From Jiangella anatolica (lineage in GTDB: Bacteria > Actinomycetota > Actinomycetes > Jiangellales > Jiangellaceae), in assembly GCF_003236295.1 (NCBI RefSeq), contig NZ_POTW01000065.1:1-38228 (forward strand): 38,228 nt of DNA, read 5' to 3'. The notes under the pieces were generated by a model that did not search any database, had not been told where the DNA came from, and saw only the letters and a program-made list of their open reading frames with translations. A program made the position numbers and the translations under genes. Shown piece by piece: positions 22,167 through 30,112 of this stretch (positions are counted from its first letter, which is position 1; each line of letters starts with the position of its first letter).

Positions 22167-23017
22167 TAGCGTCCTCCGAATCCACCCATGCTGACGCCCT
22201 TCATCAGCTGTCGTTGCAGCAGCACGACGATGAAGAGCGAGGGGACGACGGCGATGGTCGACGCCGCCATGACGAGGTTCCACTGCGTGCCGTGCTCGCC
22301 GGTGAACATCGTCAGGCCGAGCGGCACGGTCGCCTTGTCCTGCGTGTTGATGACGATGAGCGGCCACAGGTACGAGTTCCAGTAGCCGATGAACGAGAAC
22401 ACCCCGAGCACCGACAGCGGCGCCCGCAGCTGCGGCAGCAGCACCGACCACAGCGTCCGCACGCGCGAGGCGCCGTCGATGCGGGCCGCCTCCTCGTACT
22501 CGACCGGGATGGTCAGGAAGAACTGCCGCATGAGGAAGGTGCCGAACGCGGTGAACGCGAACGGGACGATCAGCGCCGCGTAGGTGTCGACGTAGCCGGC
22601 CTCGTTCATCATGATGAACAGCGGGACGACCAGCACCTCCTGCGGCAGCACCAGCGTCGCCACGTACAGCAGGAACAGCCGGTCGCGGTACCGGAAGCGC
22701 AGCCGGGAGAACGCGTACGCCGACAGCACCGCCACCACGACCGACAGCGCCGCGCCGGCGATCGCCACGAAGAACCCGTTCGCGATGAACCGGCCGAACG
22801 GCACCAGCGTCCACGCGTCGGCGAAGTTCTGCCAGCGCAGCTGCGAGCCCAGTGCCGACCCGCTGAACACCTCGTCCGCCGGCTTCAGCGCGGTGAGGAA
22901 CATCCACAGGAACGGGAACGTGAACAGCAGCGCCACGACGGCGATGGCGGCGGTGTTCAGCCAGGTCAGCGTCGTGCGGCGACGGCGGGCGCGGATTCGG
23001 ATCGTCTCACTTGTCAT
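22166..23017 (-). CDS. carbohydrate ABC transporter permease (MalG/LacG type)
   Basis: 283 residues with six hydrophobic segments (first TWLNTAAIAVVALLFTFPFL) and the EAA loop VEYEEAARIDGASRVRTLWS near 185 that contacts the ATPase. The preceding LMRQFFLTIP and following LLPQLRAPLSVLGVFSF are typical for CUT1 importers. It should pair with the MalF-type permease, whose gene it overlaps by 11 bases. The C-terminus ends in MKGVSMGGFGGR, close to the common G-x-x-KG end of MalG proteins. The substrate is probably a fucose-containing saccharide from operon context. Confidence 0.92.
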   Translation of the reverse strand: MTSETIRIRARRRRTTLTWLNTAAIAVVALLFTFPFLWMFLTALKPADEVFSGSALGSQLRWQNFADAWTLVPFGRFIANGFFVAIAGAALSVVVAVLSAYAFSRLRFRYRDRLFLLYVATLVLPQEVLVVPLFIMMNEAGYVDTYAALIVPFAFTAFGTFLMRQFFLTIPVEYEEAARIDGASRVRTLWSVLLPQLRAPLSVLGVFSFIGYWNSYLWPLIVINTQDKATVPLGLTMFTGEHGTQWNLVMAASTIAVVPSLFIVVLLQRQLMKGVSMGGFGGR

Positions 23018-23951
23018 AGTTCACCCACCTGCGCTGGCCGGCGAACTGCACCGCTGTCACCAGCATGACGACGACGAACAGCATCCAGGCGATCGCCGAG
23101 GCGTAACCGAGCCGGTCGAAGGAGAACCCGTTGCGGTACAGGTAGAGCACCAGCGTGTTCGTCGACTCGCCCGGACCGCCCTGCGTCAGCACCTGGGCCT
23201 GCACGAACACCTGGAACGCGCCGATCATCGTCATCGTCGAGGCGAAGAACAGCGACGGCGAGATCATCGGCAGGATCGTGTGGCGCAGCCGCTGCCACGG
23301 GTTCGTCCCGTCGATCCGGCTGGCCTCCAGGATCTCCTTGGGGATCGACGTCAGCCCGGCGGTGATGACCACGACGTTGTAGCCGAACGACTGCCACACC
23401 GACATCGCGATGACCGCCGCCAGCGCGAACCGCGAGTCCGACAGCCACGACTGGCCCTCGATGCCCACCGTGCCGAGCGCGCTGTTGAGCGCGCCGTCGT
23501 CGGACAGCATCAGCCGCCAGACCAGCGCGTTCGCCACCATCGGCGTGATGACCGGCAGGAAGAACACGACCCGCCAGATGCCCGCGCCCTTCAGCCGGGT
23601 GCCCAGCCACAGCGCGATCGCCAGCGCCAGCACCAGGTTCAGCGCCGTGTAGACGAACGCGAAGATCAGCGTGTTCGTCAGGGCGGTGAAGAAGGCCGGG
23701 TCGCCGAAGAGCTTGGCGTAGTTGTCCAGGCCGACGAACGCCGGCGACCCGAACAGCGGCCACTCGTACAGGCTGATGACCGCCGAGCCGCCCAGCGGCA
23801 CGACGATGAACAGCACGAAGCCGATCAGGCCGGGCGCCAGGAACAGCGCCGCGACCCTGCCGTCGGCACGCCTGCGCCGGCCGCTGCGCGGGGTGGCCGG
23901 GGCGGACGGCGCACCCGCAGCCGCCGTCCGCGTCCCTGTCATCACCTCCAT
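23007..23951 (-). CDS. carbohydrate ABC transporter permease (MalF/UgpA type)
   Basis: 314 residues with a basic N-terminus, six hydrophobic segments (first VAALFLAPGLIGFVLFIVV) and the EAA loop SIPKEILEASRIDGTNPWQR, then TILPMISPSLFFAS. It is a CUT1 importer subunit. The ATG at 23951 lies 4 bp after the binding-protein stop; a second ATG at 23942 follows GGAGGTG closely and could be used instead (MTGTRTAAAG). No ATPase gene is present in the operon, which in actinomycetes usually means a shared MsiK-type ATPase encoded elsewhere. Confidence 0.92.
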   Translation of the reverse strand: MEVMTGTRTAAAGAPSAPATPRSGRRRRADGRVAALFLAPGLIGFVLFIVVPLGGSAVISLYEWPLFGSPAFVGLDNYAKLFGDPAFFTALTNTLIFAFVYTALNLVLALAIALWLGTRLKGAGIWRVVFFLPVITPMVANALVWRLMLSDDGALNSALGTVGIEGQSWLSDSRFALAAVIAMSVWQSFGYNVVVITAGLTSIPKEILEASRIDGTNPWQRLRHTILPMISPSLFFASTMTMIGAFQVFVQAQVLTQGGPGESTNTLVLYLYRNGFSFDRLGYASAIAWMLFVVVMLVTAVQFAGQRRWVNYDK

Positions 23952-23955
23952 GCGA

Positions 23956-25194
23956 TCAGCCGCCGACCGAGTCCTGAATCGTCTGCATGATCTCCTCGGC
24001 GCTGCGTTCGCCGCGGAAGCCCTCGACGCTGTACTGCGTCATCAGCGTCTCGACCTGGTTCCATGTCGTGGTCGTGACCTGCGCGGTCGCGTTCGACAGC
24101 AGCGCGCTGACGACGTCGGCGGCGCCCGCGCCCTTGCCCTCGGCCCATGCCGGCAGCGCCTCGGCACGCGCCGGGACGATGCCGCGCGACGCCGCCAGCG
24201 ACTCCTGCACGCCGGTGGACGTCAGCGCGACGATCGCCTCGAACGCCTCGTCCGGCCGGTCGCAGGTGGCCGCGATGCCGAAGCCGGAGCCGGCGGTCAT
24301 GCCGTGCGGCTGCCCGCTCGGCGACGGGACGATCGTCACGCCGAGGGTGAAGTCGGCGGCCTCGTCGAACGTCCCGTACATCCACGGGCCCTCGATCAGC
24401 ATGTCGACCTGGCCGCTGGTGAACGCCTGCTGGGAGACGTCGGAGGCGTCCGCGGCGTTGGGCGCGTTCGCGACGCCGTCGACGGCGACCAGGTCGAAGT
24501 AGCTCTGGATCTCGTCGACGAAGTCCCCGTTGGTGAGGTCGAGCTCGCCGTCGCCGTTCAGCCAGGACGCGTCGCCGGCGGTGGCCCACGCGGCCGGGAT
24601 GAACATGCCCGGCGTGACGGCCAGCGCCTTGTGGTCGTCGGTGGTGAGCGCGGTCGCGTCGGCGACGAACTGCTCGCGGGTGTACTCGGTCGTCGGCGGC
24701 GTCAGGCCGGCCGCGGCGAACGCGTCGGCGTTGTAGAACAGCACGACCGGCTCGGCGTCGTACGGGATCGCCCGCAGCGAGCCGTCCACCGTCATGCCCT
24801 CGAGCATCGACTCGTCCACCTCCGACAGGTCGAAGTCGTGCTCCTCGACCAGGTCGTCCAGCGGCATCAGCAGGCTGCCGAGCTCCTGTGCCCGGGCGGC
24901 CTGCGTGGTCAGCAGGCAGGGCGCGTCGTCGCCGGAGAACCGGGTCTTCACCTTGGTCCAGTAGTCGGCGAAGCTCGGCCCCTCGACGGTGATCTCGAGG
25001 TCCGGATCCTCCTTCTGCGCCTCGGCGATGAACGACTCCCACTGCTCGCGGTCGCTCTGGCTGCTCACCCAGGTGTAGAGCGCCAGCGGCCCGCCGGTCG
25101 TCGACGTGTTGTCGTCGCCCCCGCCGCACGCCGTCAGCGCGACGGCGAGCCCCGTGACGGCGGCGACGGTCGTGGTCAGGTGTCTCACGGTCAT
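23956..25194 (-). CDS. extracellular sugar-binding lipoprotein (CUT1, family 1 solute-binding)
   Basis: 412 residues. Lipobox LTAC, with the acylated cysteine at 23, after a short hydrophobic stretch, then a Gly/Asp/Thr linker. The mature part resembles UgpB/MalE-type proteins: PLALYTWVSSQSDREQWESF, YWTKVKTRFSGDDAPCLLTT, MLEGMTVDGSLRAIPYDAEP, VVLFYNADAFAAAGL, DMLIEGPWMYGTF and a helical end with FRGERSAEEIMQTIQ. ATG 25194 has GGAGGAAG upstream and a 4-base overlap with the lactonase stop. It would capture the operon's substrate at the cell surface. Because the GH29 enzyme lacks a signal peptide, the ligand may be a fucosylated oligosaccharide rather than free L-fucose (inference). Confidence 0.92.
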   Translation of the reverse strand: MTVRHLTTTVAAVTGLAVALTACGGGDDNTSTTGGPLALYTWVSSQSDREQWESFIAEAQKEDPDLEITVEGPSFADYWTKVKTRFSGDDAPCLLTTQAARAQELGSLLMPLDDLVEEHDFDLSEVDESMLEGMTVDGSLRAIPYDAEPVVLFYNADAFAAAGLTPPTTEYTREQFVADATALTTDDHKALAVTPGMFIPAAWATAGDASWLNGDGELDLTNGDFVDEIQSYFDLVAVDGVANAPNAADASDVSQQAFTSGQVDMLIEGPWMYGTFDEAADFTLGVTIVPSPSGQPHGMTAGSGFGIAATCDRPDEAFEAIVALTSTGVQESLAASRGIVPARAEALPAWAEGKGAGAADVVSALLSNATAQVTTTTWNQVETLMTQYSVEGFRGERSAEEIMQTIQDSVGG

Positions 25195-26024
25195 GGCTTC
25201 CTCCGTTGGAAGTAGACGTGGCGCGCGGTGTGGTCGAGGACGGCCCGCCGGTCGGCGTCGCGCAGGTGGGCGGTGGCGTCGGCGGCGATGTCGAGCACGT
25301 CCTGGTAGGTGGCGGCGAGCGTGCACACCGGCCAGTCCGAGCCGAACATCGTCCGGTCCGGCCCGAACAGGTCGATCACCCGGCGGGCGTAGCGTTCGAC
25401 GCCCTGCTCGCGCCAGCGGTGCGGGTCGGCCTCGGTGACGAGGCCGGAGATCTTGCAGCTGACCTGTGGAAACGCGGCCAGCTCGGTGATCCCGGCGAGC
25501 CAGGTGTCCCAGTCGCCGGAGGCGATGGCCGGCTTGGCGGCGTGATCCACGACGAGCCGGAGACGTGGTTCGCGCGTCGCCAGCTCGACGGCGGCAGGCA
25601 CCTCGCGGCCGCGGATCAGCAGGTCGAACGGGAGCCCCGCGTCCTGGACGGCGCCCAGGCCGCGGCGGACGTCGGGGCGCAGCAGCCAGCGCGGATCCGG
25701 CTCGTCGTGGGTCTGGTGCCGGACGCCGACGAGGCTCGGGTGGGCGAGCGTCTCGGCGACGTCCGGAGCGGTCAGGTCGGCCCAGCCGACGACGCCCGCG
25801 ACGGGGTTGCCGTTGTCATCGGCGATGCGGAGCAGCTCGGCGGTCTCGCCGGGGTCGGCGACCGCCTGGACGACCACGGTCGCCGTCACGTCCGTGCCCG
25901 CGAGTGCGGCGGCGAGGCCGTCGGTCCCGAACCGGCGGCGCAGCGGCGCCGCCGGCCCGGTCATCCAGGGATACGGCCGGACGGCCGGGTCCCAGAGATG
26001 GTGGTGCGCGTCGACGATGGTCAC
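25191..26024 (-). CDS. amidohydrolase, candidate L-fuconolactonase
   Basis: 277 residues of COG3618 (amidohydrolase_2). The start is GTG 26024, which gives a GTGA overlap with the fucosidase stop. Metal-binding residues are His7 and His9 (VDAHHHLWDP), with His161 in VVDHAAKP and Asp230 in MFGSDWPVC, plus Lys191 (SCKISGL) where the family shows a conserved lysine. VGVRHQTHDEPDPRWLLRPD is a fuconolactonase-type stretch. It hydrolyses L-fucono-1,5- or 1,4-lactone to L-fuconate between the dehydrogenase and dehydratase steps. Other lactonases (L-rhamnono, galactarolactone) share the fold; the neighbouring fucosidase supports fucose. Confidence 0.88.
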   Translation of the reverse strand: MTIVDAHHHLWDPAVRPYPWMTGPAAPLRRRFGTDGLAAALAGTDVTATVVVQAVADPGETAELLRIADDNGNPVAGVVGWADLTAPDVAETLAHPSLVGVRHQTHDEPDPRWLLRPDVRRGLGAVQDAGLPFDLLIRGREVPAAVELATREPRLRLVVDHAAKPAIASGDWDTWLAGITELAAFPQVSCKISGLVTEADPHRWREQGVERYARRVIDLFGPDRTMFGSDWPVCTLAATYQDVLDIAADATAHLRDADRRAVLDHTARHVYFQRRKP

Positions 26025-27373
26025 GCGAACTCCACCGCGACGACGTCGATGAGCGCGCCGGTCGGCTCCGGCGCGGCGATGCGGACCTCGCCCAGCGGCT
26101 CGGCTGCGTCGTCGCCGCTGACCTCGTGCACCTCGAACGCGATCTCGTAGGGCAGCGCCGCGCCGGTGCCGACCAGCCGGACGTTCGCGATCCGGCGCAC
26201 GGGCAGCCCGCGCACGACGATCTCCTCCACCGGCCGGTTCACCAGGTGCAGGTAGACGACGCCCTCGCGGGCCGTCGTCGGGCCATAGAAGTCCACGCCG
26301 GTGGTTGGCTTGACACCGACGACCGCTTCCGCGTGCGTGGCGAGCCAGCCGCCGATGTCCCTCAGCCGATCCAGCTGTGCCTCGACCAGGCTGCCGTCGC
26401 CGCGCGGGCCGACGTTGAGCAGCAGGTTGCCGCCGCGGCTGACCACCTCGACCAGGCTGACGGCGAGCGAGCGGGCGGACTTGTTCTTCGTGTCGGCGGG
26501 ACGGTAGCCCCACATCTGGCCGATCGTCAGGCACAGCTCCCACGGCCCGTCCGGCGCCGTCAGCGGGAACGCCTGCTCGGGCGTCCTGTAGTCGCCGTTC
26601 TCGGGCAGCCGCTCGTTGATGACGACGTCGGGCTGCAGGCTCTTGATCAGCTCGCGCAGCCCGGCGGCGTCCCACTCGGCGGGGGAGCGCTCCCACTCGC
26701 CGTCGAACCAGAGCAGGTCGACGGTGCCGTAGTTCGTCAGCAGCTCGGTCAGCTGGCCGCGCAGGTAGTCGAGGTAGCGGGCCCACTGCTCGGGGGTCGA
26801 GCGGCGGTGCCGGTCGGCGGCGACCGGCGTGCCGGCGTTCTCGGGTCGCCCGGCCGCCGGCCAGTGCTCGGCCGGGTACGGGCGGTCGGCGTCGGTGAAC
26901 GCGGGGTAGTCGGGGTGGTGCCAGTCGGACAGGCTGTAGTAGAAGCCGACCCGCAGCCCTTCCGCGCGCACGGCGTCGGCGTACTCACGCACGATGTCAC
27001 GGCCGAACGGGCCGTGCTCGACGCCGAAGTCGGAGTGCTTCGTGTGGAACATCGAGAAGCCCGCGTGGTGGCGCGTCGTGAAGACGACGTAGGTGGCGCC
27101 GGCGTCCTTGGCCGCCCGGGCCAGCGCGGTCGCGTCCCACCGCGTCGGGTTGAACGTCGGAGCGCTGGACTGGTACTCGTCCACCGTCACCGGGTCCTCC
27201 GGCTGGTCGACCCCCGGGATGATCGAGCGCCCGACCAGCGGCCAGGAGATCTCGATGCCCTGCTGACTGGCGTGGTCCCAATGGACGAAGATGCCCAGGC
27301 CGGCGCCGGTGAACCACTCGCCGCCGGGGATCCGCGCCGGTTCGCGGACGATGCTGCTGATCGGGTCGGACAC
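26021..27373 (-). CDS. GH29 alpha-L-fucosidase, cytoplasmic
   Basis: 450 residues. Family features: WFTGAGLGIFVHWDHASQQG at 20-39, FTTRHHAGFSMFHTKHSDF near 98-116, FYYSLSDWHHPDYP, and the nucleophile Asp224 in VDLLWFDGEWE; INERLPENGDY, then GGNLLLNVGPRGDGSL near 380, are also typical. The product hydrolyses alpha-L-fucosyl linkages. I chose GTG 27373 (VSDPISSIVREP) because AGGAGG lies just upstream; an ATG at 27418 in frame would start inside the promoter palindrome. There is no signal peptide, so it acts inside the cell on imported substrate. It is the first gene of the fucose operon. Some GH29-like proteins act on other 6-deoxy sugars. Confidence 0.93.
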   Translation of the reverse strand: MSDPISSIVREPARIPGGEWFTGAGLGIFVHWDHASQQGIEISWPLVGRSIIPGVDQPEDPVTVDEYQSSAPTFNPTRWDATALARAAKDAGATYVVFTTRHHAGFSMFHTKHSDFGVEHGPFGRDIVREYADAVRAEGLRVGFYYSLSDWHHPDYPAFTDADRPYPAEHWPAAGRPENAGTPVAADRHRRSTPEQWARYLDYLRGQLTELLTNYGTVDLLWFDGEWERSPAEWDAAGLRELIKSLQPDVVINERLPENGDYRTPEQAFPLTAPDGPWELCLTIGQMWGYRPADTKNKSARSLAVSLVEVVSRGGNLLLNVGPRGDGSLVEAQLDRLRDIGGWLATHAEAVVGVKPTTGVDFYGPTTAREGVVYLHLVNRPVEEIVVRGLPVRRIANVRLVGTGAALPYEIAFEVHEVSGDDAAEPLGEVRIAAPEPTGALIDVVAVEFA

Positions 27374-27393
27374 CGAGCCTCCTCTCGAAGCGT

Positions 27394-27416
27394 GTTTCCT
27401 ATAGGGTAGAGGAAAC
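27394..27416. promoter_or_regulatory. 23-bp palindromic operator of the fucose operon
   Basis: GTTTCCTATA (27394-27403) and TAGAGGAAAC (27407-27416) are 10-base inverted arms with one mismatch around a 3-base centre. The site overlaps the -10 box of the fucose operon and lies in the 84-bp gap shared with the divergent aminotransferase gene. The GntR/FadR protein encoded at the operon's end is the obvious binder. Confidence 0.75.
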
Positions 27417-27430
27417 ATGATTCAGGTCAA
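27403..27430 (-). promoter_or_regulatory. fucose operon promoter
   Basis: Minus strand: -35 TTGACC (27425-27430), 16-base spacer, -10 TACCCT (27403-27408). It sits about 30 bases before the fucosidase GTG, which has its own AGGAGG. The palindromic operator covers the -10 and part of the spacer, as expected for repression. Confidence 0.6.
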
Positions 27431-27457
27431 GGGCAGGTCGGCGGGAAGGATGGTTCG

Positions 27458-28600
27458 GTGACGTCTGCCTGGCGGCCCCGGCCCGAGCTGTGGGCCCTCG
27501 ATCCCGCCGTCCTCCACCTCAACCACGGGTCCTGGGGCGCGGTCCCGCGGGCTGCGCTGGACGCGGCGGCGTCACTGCGGGCGGAGAGCGAGGCGAACCC
27601 GGCGGCGTGGTTCCGGTCGCTGCCGTCGCGAGTGGCCGCGGCGCGGCGCGAGCTGGCCCGGTGGGTGGGCGCCGACGAGGACGGGTTCGCCCTGGTCCCG
27701 AACGTCAGCGCCGGTGTGACGGTCGCGCTGTCGGCGGTGGACGTGCCGGCCGGTGGCCGGATCGTCGTCACCTCGCACTGCTACGGCGCGGTCCGGTTCG
27801 CGGCCGAGCGATTCGCCCGGCTGCGCGGCGCGACGGTGGTGGAGGTGCCGGTGCCGCTGACGGCGTCGGCCGACGAGGTGGTCGAGCTGGTGTCGCCGGC
27901 CATCGAGGGCGCCGACGTGGTGCTGCTGGACCAGATCACGTCGGCGACGGCGACCGTCTTCCCGGTGTCGTCGCTGGTGGCGCTGTGCCGTGCGGCGGGC
28001 GTCCCCGTCATCGTCGACGGCGCGCACGCCCCGGGTCTGGTGGCCTCGCCCGCCGCCGTCGGGGCGGACTTCTGGACCGGCAACTTCCACAAGTGGGCGT
28101 GCGCCCCGCGCGGCACCGCGGGCCTCGTCGTCGCGCCGGAATGGCGGTCGCGGACGCTGCCGCCGGTGGTGTCGTGGGCCGAGCACGCGGCGGCGCTGCC
28201 GGACCGGTTCGACTGGCAGGCGACCGCCGACTACGTCCCCTGGCTGGCCGCGCCGGCGTCGTTGGCGGTGCTGGACACGCTGGCCTGGCCGGCTCTGCTG
28301 CCCGACCTGGTCTCGATGCTGGACGACGGGGCCGCGGTGGTAGCGGCCGCGCTGCGCACGTCCGTCCCCGTGCTGGCGGCGCCGGCCCCGGCCATGCGCC
28401 TGGTCGCGCTGCCCCCGTCGGTGCGGATCGAGGACAAGGCGGCCGAGGAGGCGCTGCGCGGCCGCATCGCCCGCGACGCCCGCGCCGAGGTGAACGTCAC
28501 CGTCCACGAGGGGCGCGGGTTCCTCCGGCTGTCGGCGCACGCCTACAACGGCGCGCGCGACTACGAGCTACTGGCCGCCCGGCTTCCCGCCCTGCTCTAG
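27458..28600 (+). CDS. class V aminotransferase-fold PLP enzyme (isopenicillin N epimerase-like)
   Basis: 380 residues from GTG 27458 (an ATG at 27450 meets a stop at once). PLP-binding features: Asp187 in VIVDGAHAPG and the Schiff-base Lys212 in TGNFHKWACAPRGTAG. The opening LHLNHGSWGAVPRAAL matches CefD/isopenicillin N epimerase-like enzymes, which act as epimerases, lyases or desulfurases. No signal peptide. It diverges from the fucosidase gene with only 84 bp between, so it may share control by the same operator. No substrate can be assigned. A second, exported relative lies 166 bp downstream. Confidence 0.88.
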   Translation: MTSAWRPRPELWALDPAVLHLNHGSWGAVPRAALDAAASLRAESEANPAAWFRSLPSRVAAARRELARWVGADEDGFALVPNVSAGVTVALSAVDVPAGGRIVVTSHCYGAVRFAAERFARLRGATVVEVPVPLTASADEVVELVSPAIEGADVVLLDQITSATATVFPVSSLVALCRAAGVPVIVDGAHAPGLVASPAAVGADFWTGNFHKWACAPRGTAGLVVAPEWRSRTLPPVVSWAEHAAALPDRFDWQATADYVPWLAAPASLAVLDTLAWPALLPDLVSMLDDGAAVVAAALRTSVPVLAAPAPAMRLVALPPSVRIEDKAAEEALRGRIARDARAEVNVTVHEGRGFLRLSAHAYNGARDYELLAARLPALL

Positions 28601-28753
28601 ACGAACAGCTCGGGCGTGCCCTTGTGTGCGGCCCGACCGGAATCAGGCGAGCGTTCAGCACGATGAGAAGCGCTCCGGCCTTCCCGTCGCTCCGGCCTCG
28701 GAGTCAAGGCCAGAGCATCAGTGAGCTATGCTGCCGAACCGCAGAGCGCGGAG

Positions 28754-28759
28754 TAGGGT
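28754..28759 (+). promoter_or_regulatory. -10 box (TAGGGT), leaderless start of the exported PLP enzyme
   Basis: TAGGGT ends 7 bases before ATG 28767 and no ribosome site is visible between, the usual arrangement for a leaderless actinobacterial message. The rest of the gap 28601-28753 shows no gene. Confidence 0.5.
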
Positions 28760-28766
28760 CCGCGCC

Positions 28767-30107
28767 ATGGCGGACGCGCGGCCACGGCGACGGTCGGTGC
28801 TGGCGGCCGGTGCGCTGGCGGCCGGCGCGCCGGCGCTGCTGACCGGCTGCTCCTCCGACGGCGACGACGAGCCGGCCGCGGCGACATCTCCGCCGCGGCT
28901 CGACGAGGTCGACCTGAGCGACTGGGAGGTCGTCCGCGCGCAGTTCCCGCTCGATCCGGAGCTGGCCCACTACGCCGCCTACGTGCTCGCCGCGCACCCG
29001 GCGCCGGTCCGGGCCGCCATCGAGCGGTGGCGCGAGGCGCTGGACGCCGACCCGGCGGCCGCGCTCGCCGACGAGATGGCACGCGACGACGAGGTGCGCA
29101 CGGCGGCGGCCGGCTACCTCGGCGTCGATCCGGCCGAGATCGCGCTGACCGGCAGCACGACGATGGGCCTCGGCCTCGTCTACCACGGCCTCGCGCTGCG
29201 GCCCGGCGACCACCTGCTCACCTCGACCCACGACTTCTACGCGACCCACGAGGCGCTCCGGCTGGCCGCGGCCCGCGCCGGCGCCGAGGTCGAGCGGGTC
29301 CCGCTCTACGACGACCCCGCCGCGTCCGCGACCGAGGAGATCGCTGGCCGGGTCGCGGCGGCGATCCGGCCGCGGACCAGGGTCGTCGCGCTGACGTGGG
29401 TGCACTCGAGCACCGGGGTGAAGCTGCCGGTGCGCGCGATCGCGGACGTCGTCGCCGCCGCCAACGCCGGGCGGGCCCAGGAGGACCGGGCGATCCTCGT
29501 GCTCGACGCCATCCACGGGCTGGGCGCGGACGCCGCAACGCCGGGCGACCTCGGCTGCGACGTGCTCGTGTCCGGCACGCACAAGTGGCTGTTCGGCCCG
29601 CGCGGCACCGGCCTCGTCTGGGCGTCGGCCGCCGCCGGCGCCGGCATCGCGCCGACGATCCCGTCGTTCACCGCGCCCAGCTTCGTCAACTGGCTCGACG
29701 GCGGCGACCGGCCCAGCCCGTTCGGCGTCGGCAACACCCCCGGCGGCTACCAGGCGTTCGAGCACCGCTGGGCCGCCGCCGAGGCGTTCGCGTTCCACCG
29801 CGCCATCGGGCCGGACCGGGTCGCCGCCCGCACCGAGGAGCTGGCCACCCGGCTCAAGGACGGCCTCGCCGAGGTCGCCGGCGTCCGGCTGGTGACGCCG
29901 CGCGATCCCGGGCTGTCCGCCGGCCTGGTGTGCGTCGAGGTCGCCCGCCAGGACCCCTTCACCGTCGTCGAGCAGCTGCGCGACCAGCGCATCGTCGCGT
30001 CAGTGACGCCGTACAGCGACGCCTACGTGCGGTTCGGCGCCAGCATCGTCACCACGCCCGAGCAGGTCGACGCGGCGGTCGAGGCGGTCGCCGGGCTGAG
30101 TGGCTGA
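28767..30107 (+). CDS. Tat-exported lipoprotein class V aminotransferase-fold enzyme
   Basis: 446 residues from ATG 28767. The N-terminus has RRRS (7-10), a hydrophobic Ala/Gly/Leu stretch and lipobox LTGC with the cysteine at 28: a Tat signal plus lipidation site, then an acidic linker. The rest is a complete PLP enzyme: LTGSTTMGLGLVYHGLAL, STHDFYATHEALRLAA, Asp247 in VLDAIHGLGADA, Lys273 in SGTHKWLFGPRGTGLVW, and a C-terminal domain ending with a conserved VRFGASIVTTPEQVDAAV. Tat export suits a protein folded around PLP in the cytoplasm. It resembles isopenicillin N epimerase-like proteins; the substrate is unknown. An upstream ATG (28728) in frame would place the twin arginines too deep. 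Confidence 0.88.
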   Translation: MADARPRRRSVLAAGALAAGAPALLTGCSSDGDDEPAAATSPPRLDEVDLSDWEVVRAQFPLDPELAHYAAYVLAAHPAPVRAAIERWREALDADPAAALADEMARDDEVRTAAAGYLGVDPAEIALTGSTTMGLGLVYHGLALRPGDHLLTSTHDFYATHEALRLAAARAGAEVERVPLYDDPAASATEEIAGRVAAAIRPRTRVVALTWVHSSTGVKLPVRAIADVVAAANAGRAQEDRAILVLDAIHGLGADAATPGDLGCDVLVSGTHKWLFGPRGTGLVWASAAAGAGIAPTIPSFTAPSFVNWLDGGDRPSPFGVGNTPGGYQAFEHRWAAAEAFAFHRAIGPDRVAARTEELATRLKDGLAEVAGVRLVTPRDPGLSAGLVCVEVARQDPFTVVEQLRDQRIVASVTPYSDAYVRFGASIVTTPEQVDAAVEAVAGLSG

Positions 30108-30112
30108 CGCCG

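Noticed and set aside
27374-27418. ATG 27418 as fucosidase start
   Set aside because: It would lie inside the promoter palindrome; GTG 27373 has an AGGAGG site and fits the family N-terminus.
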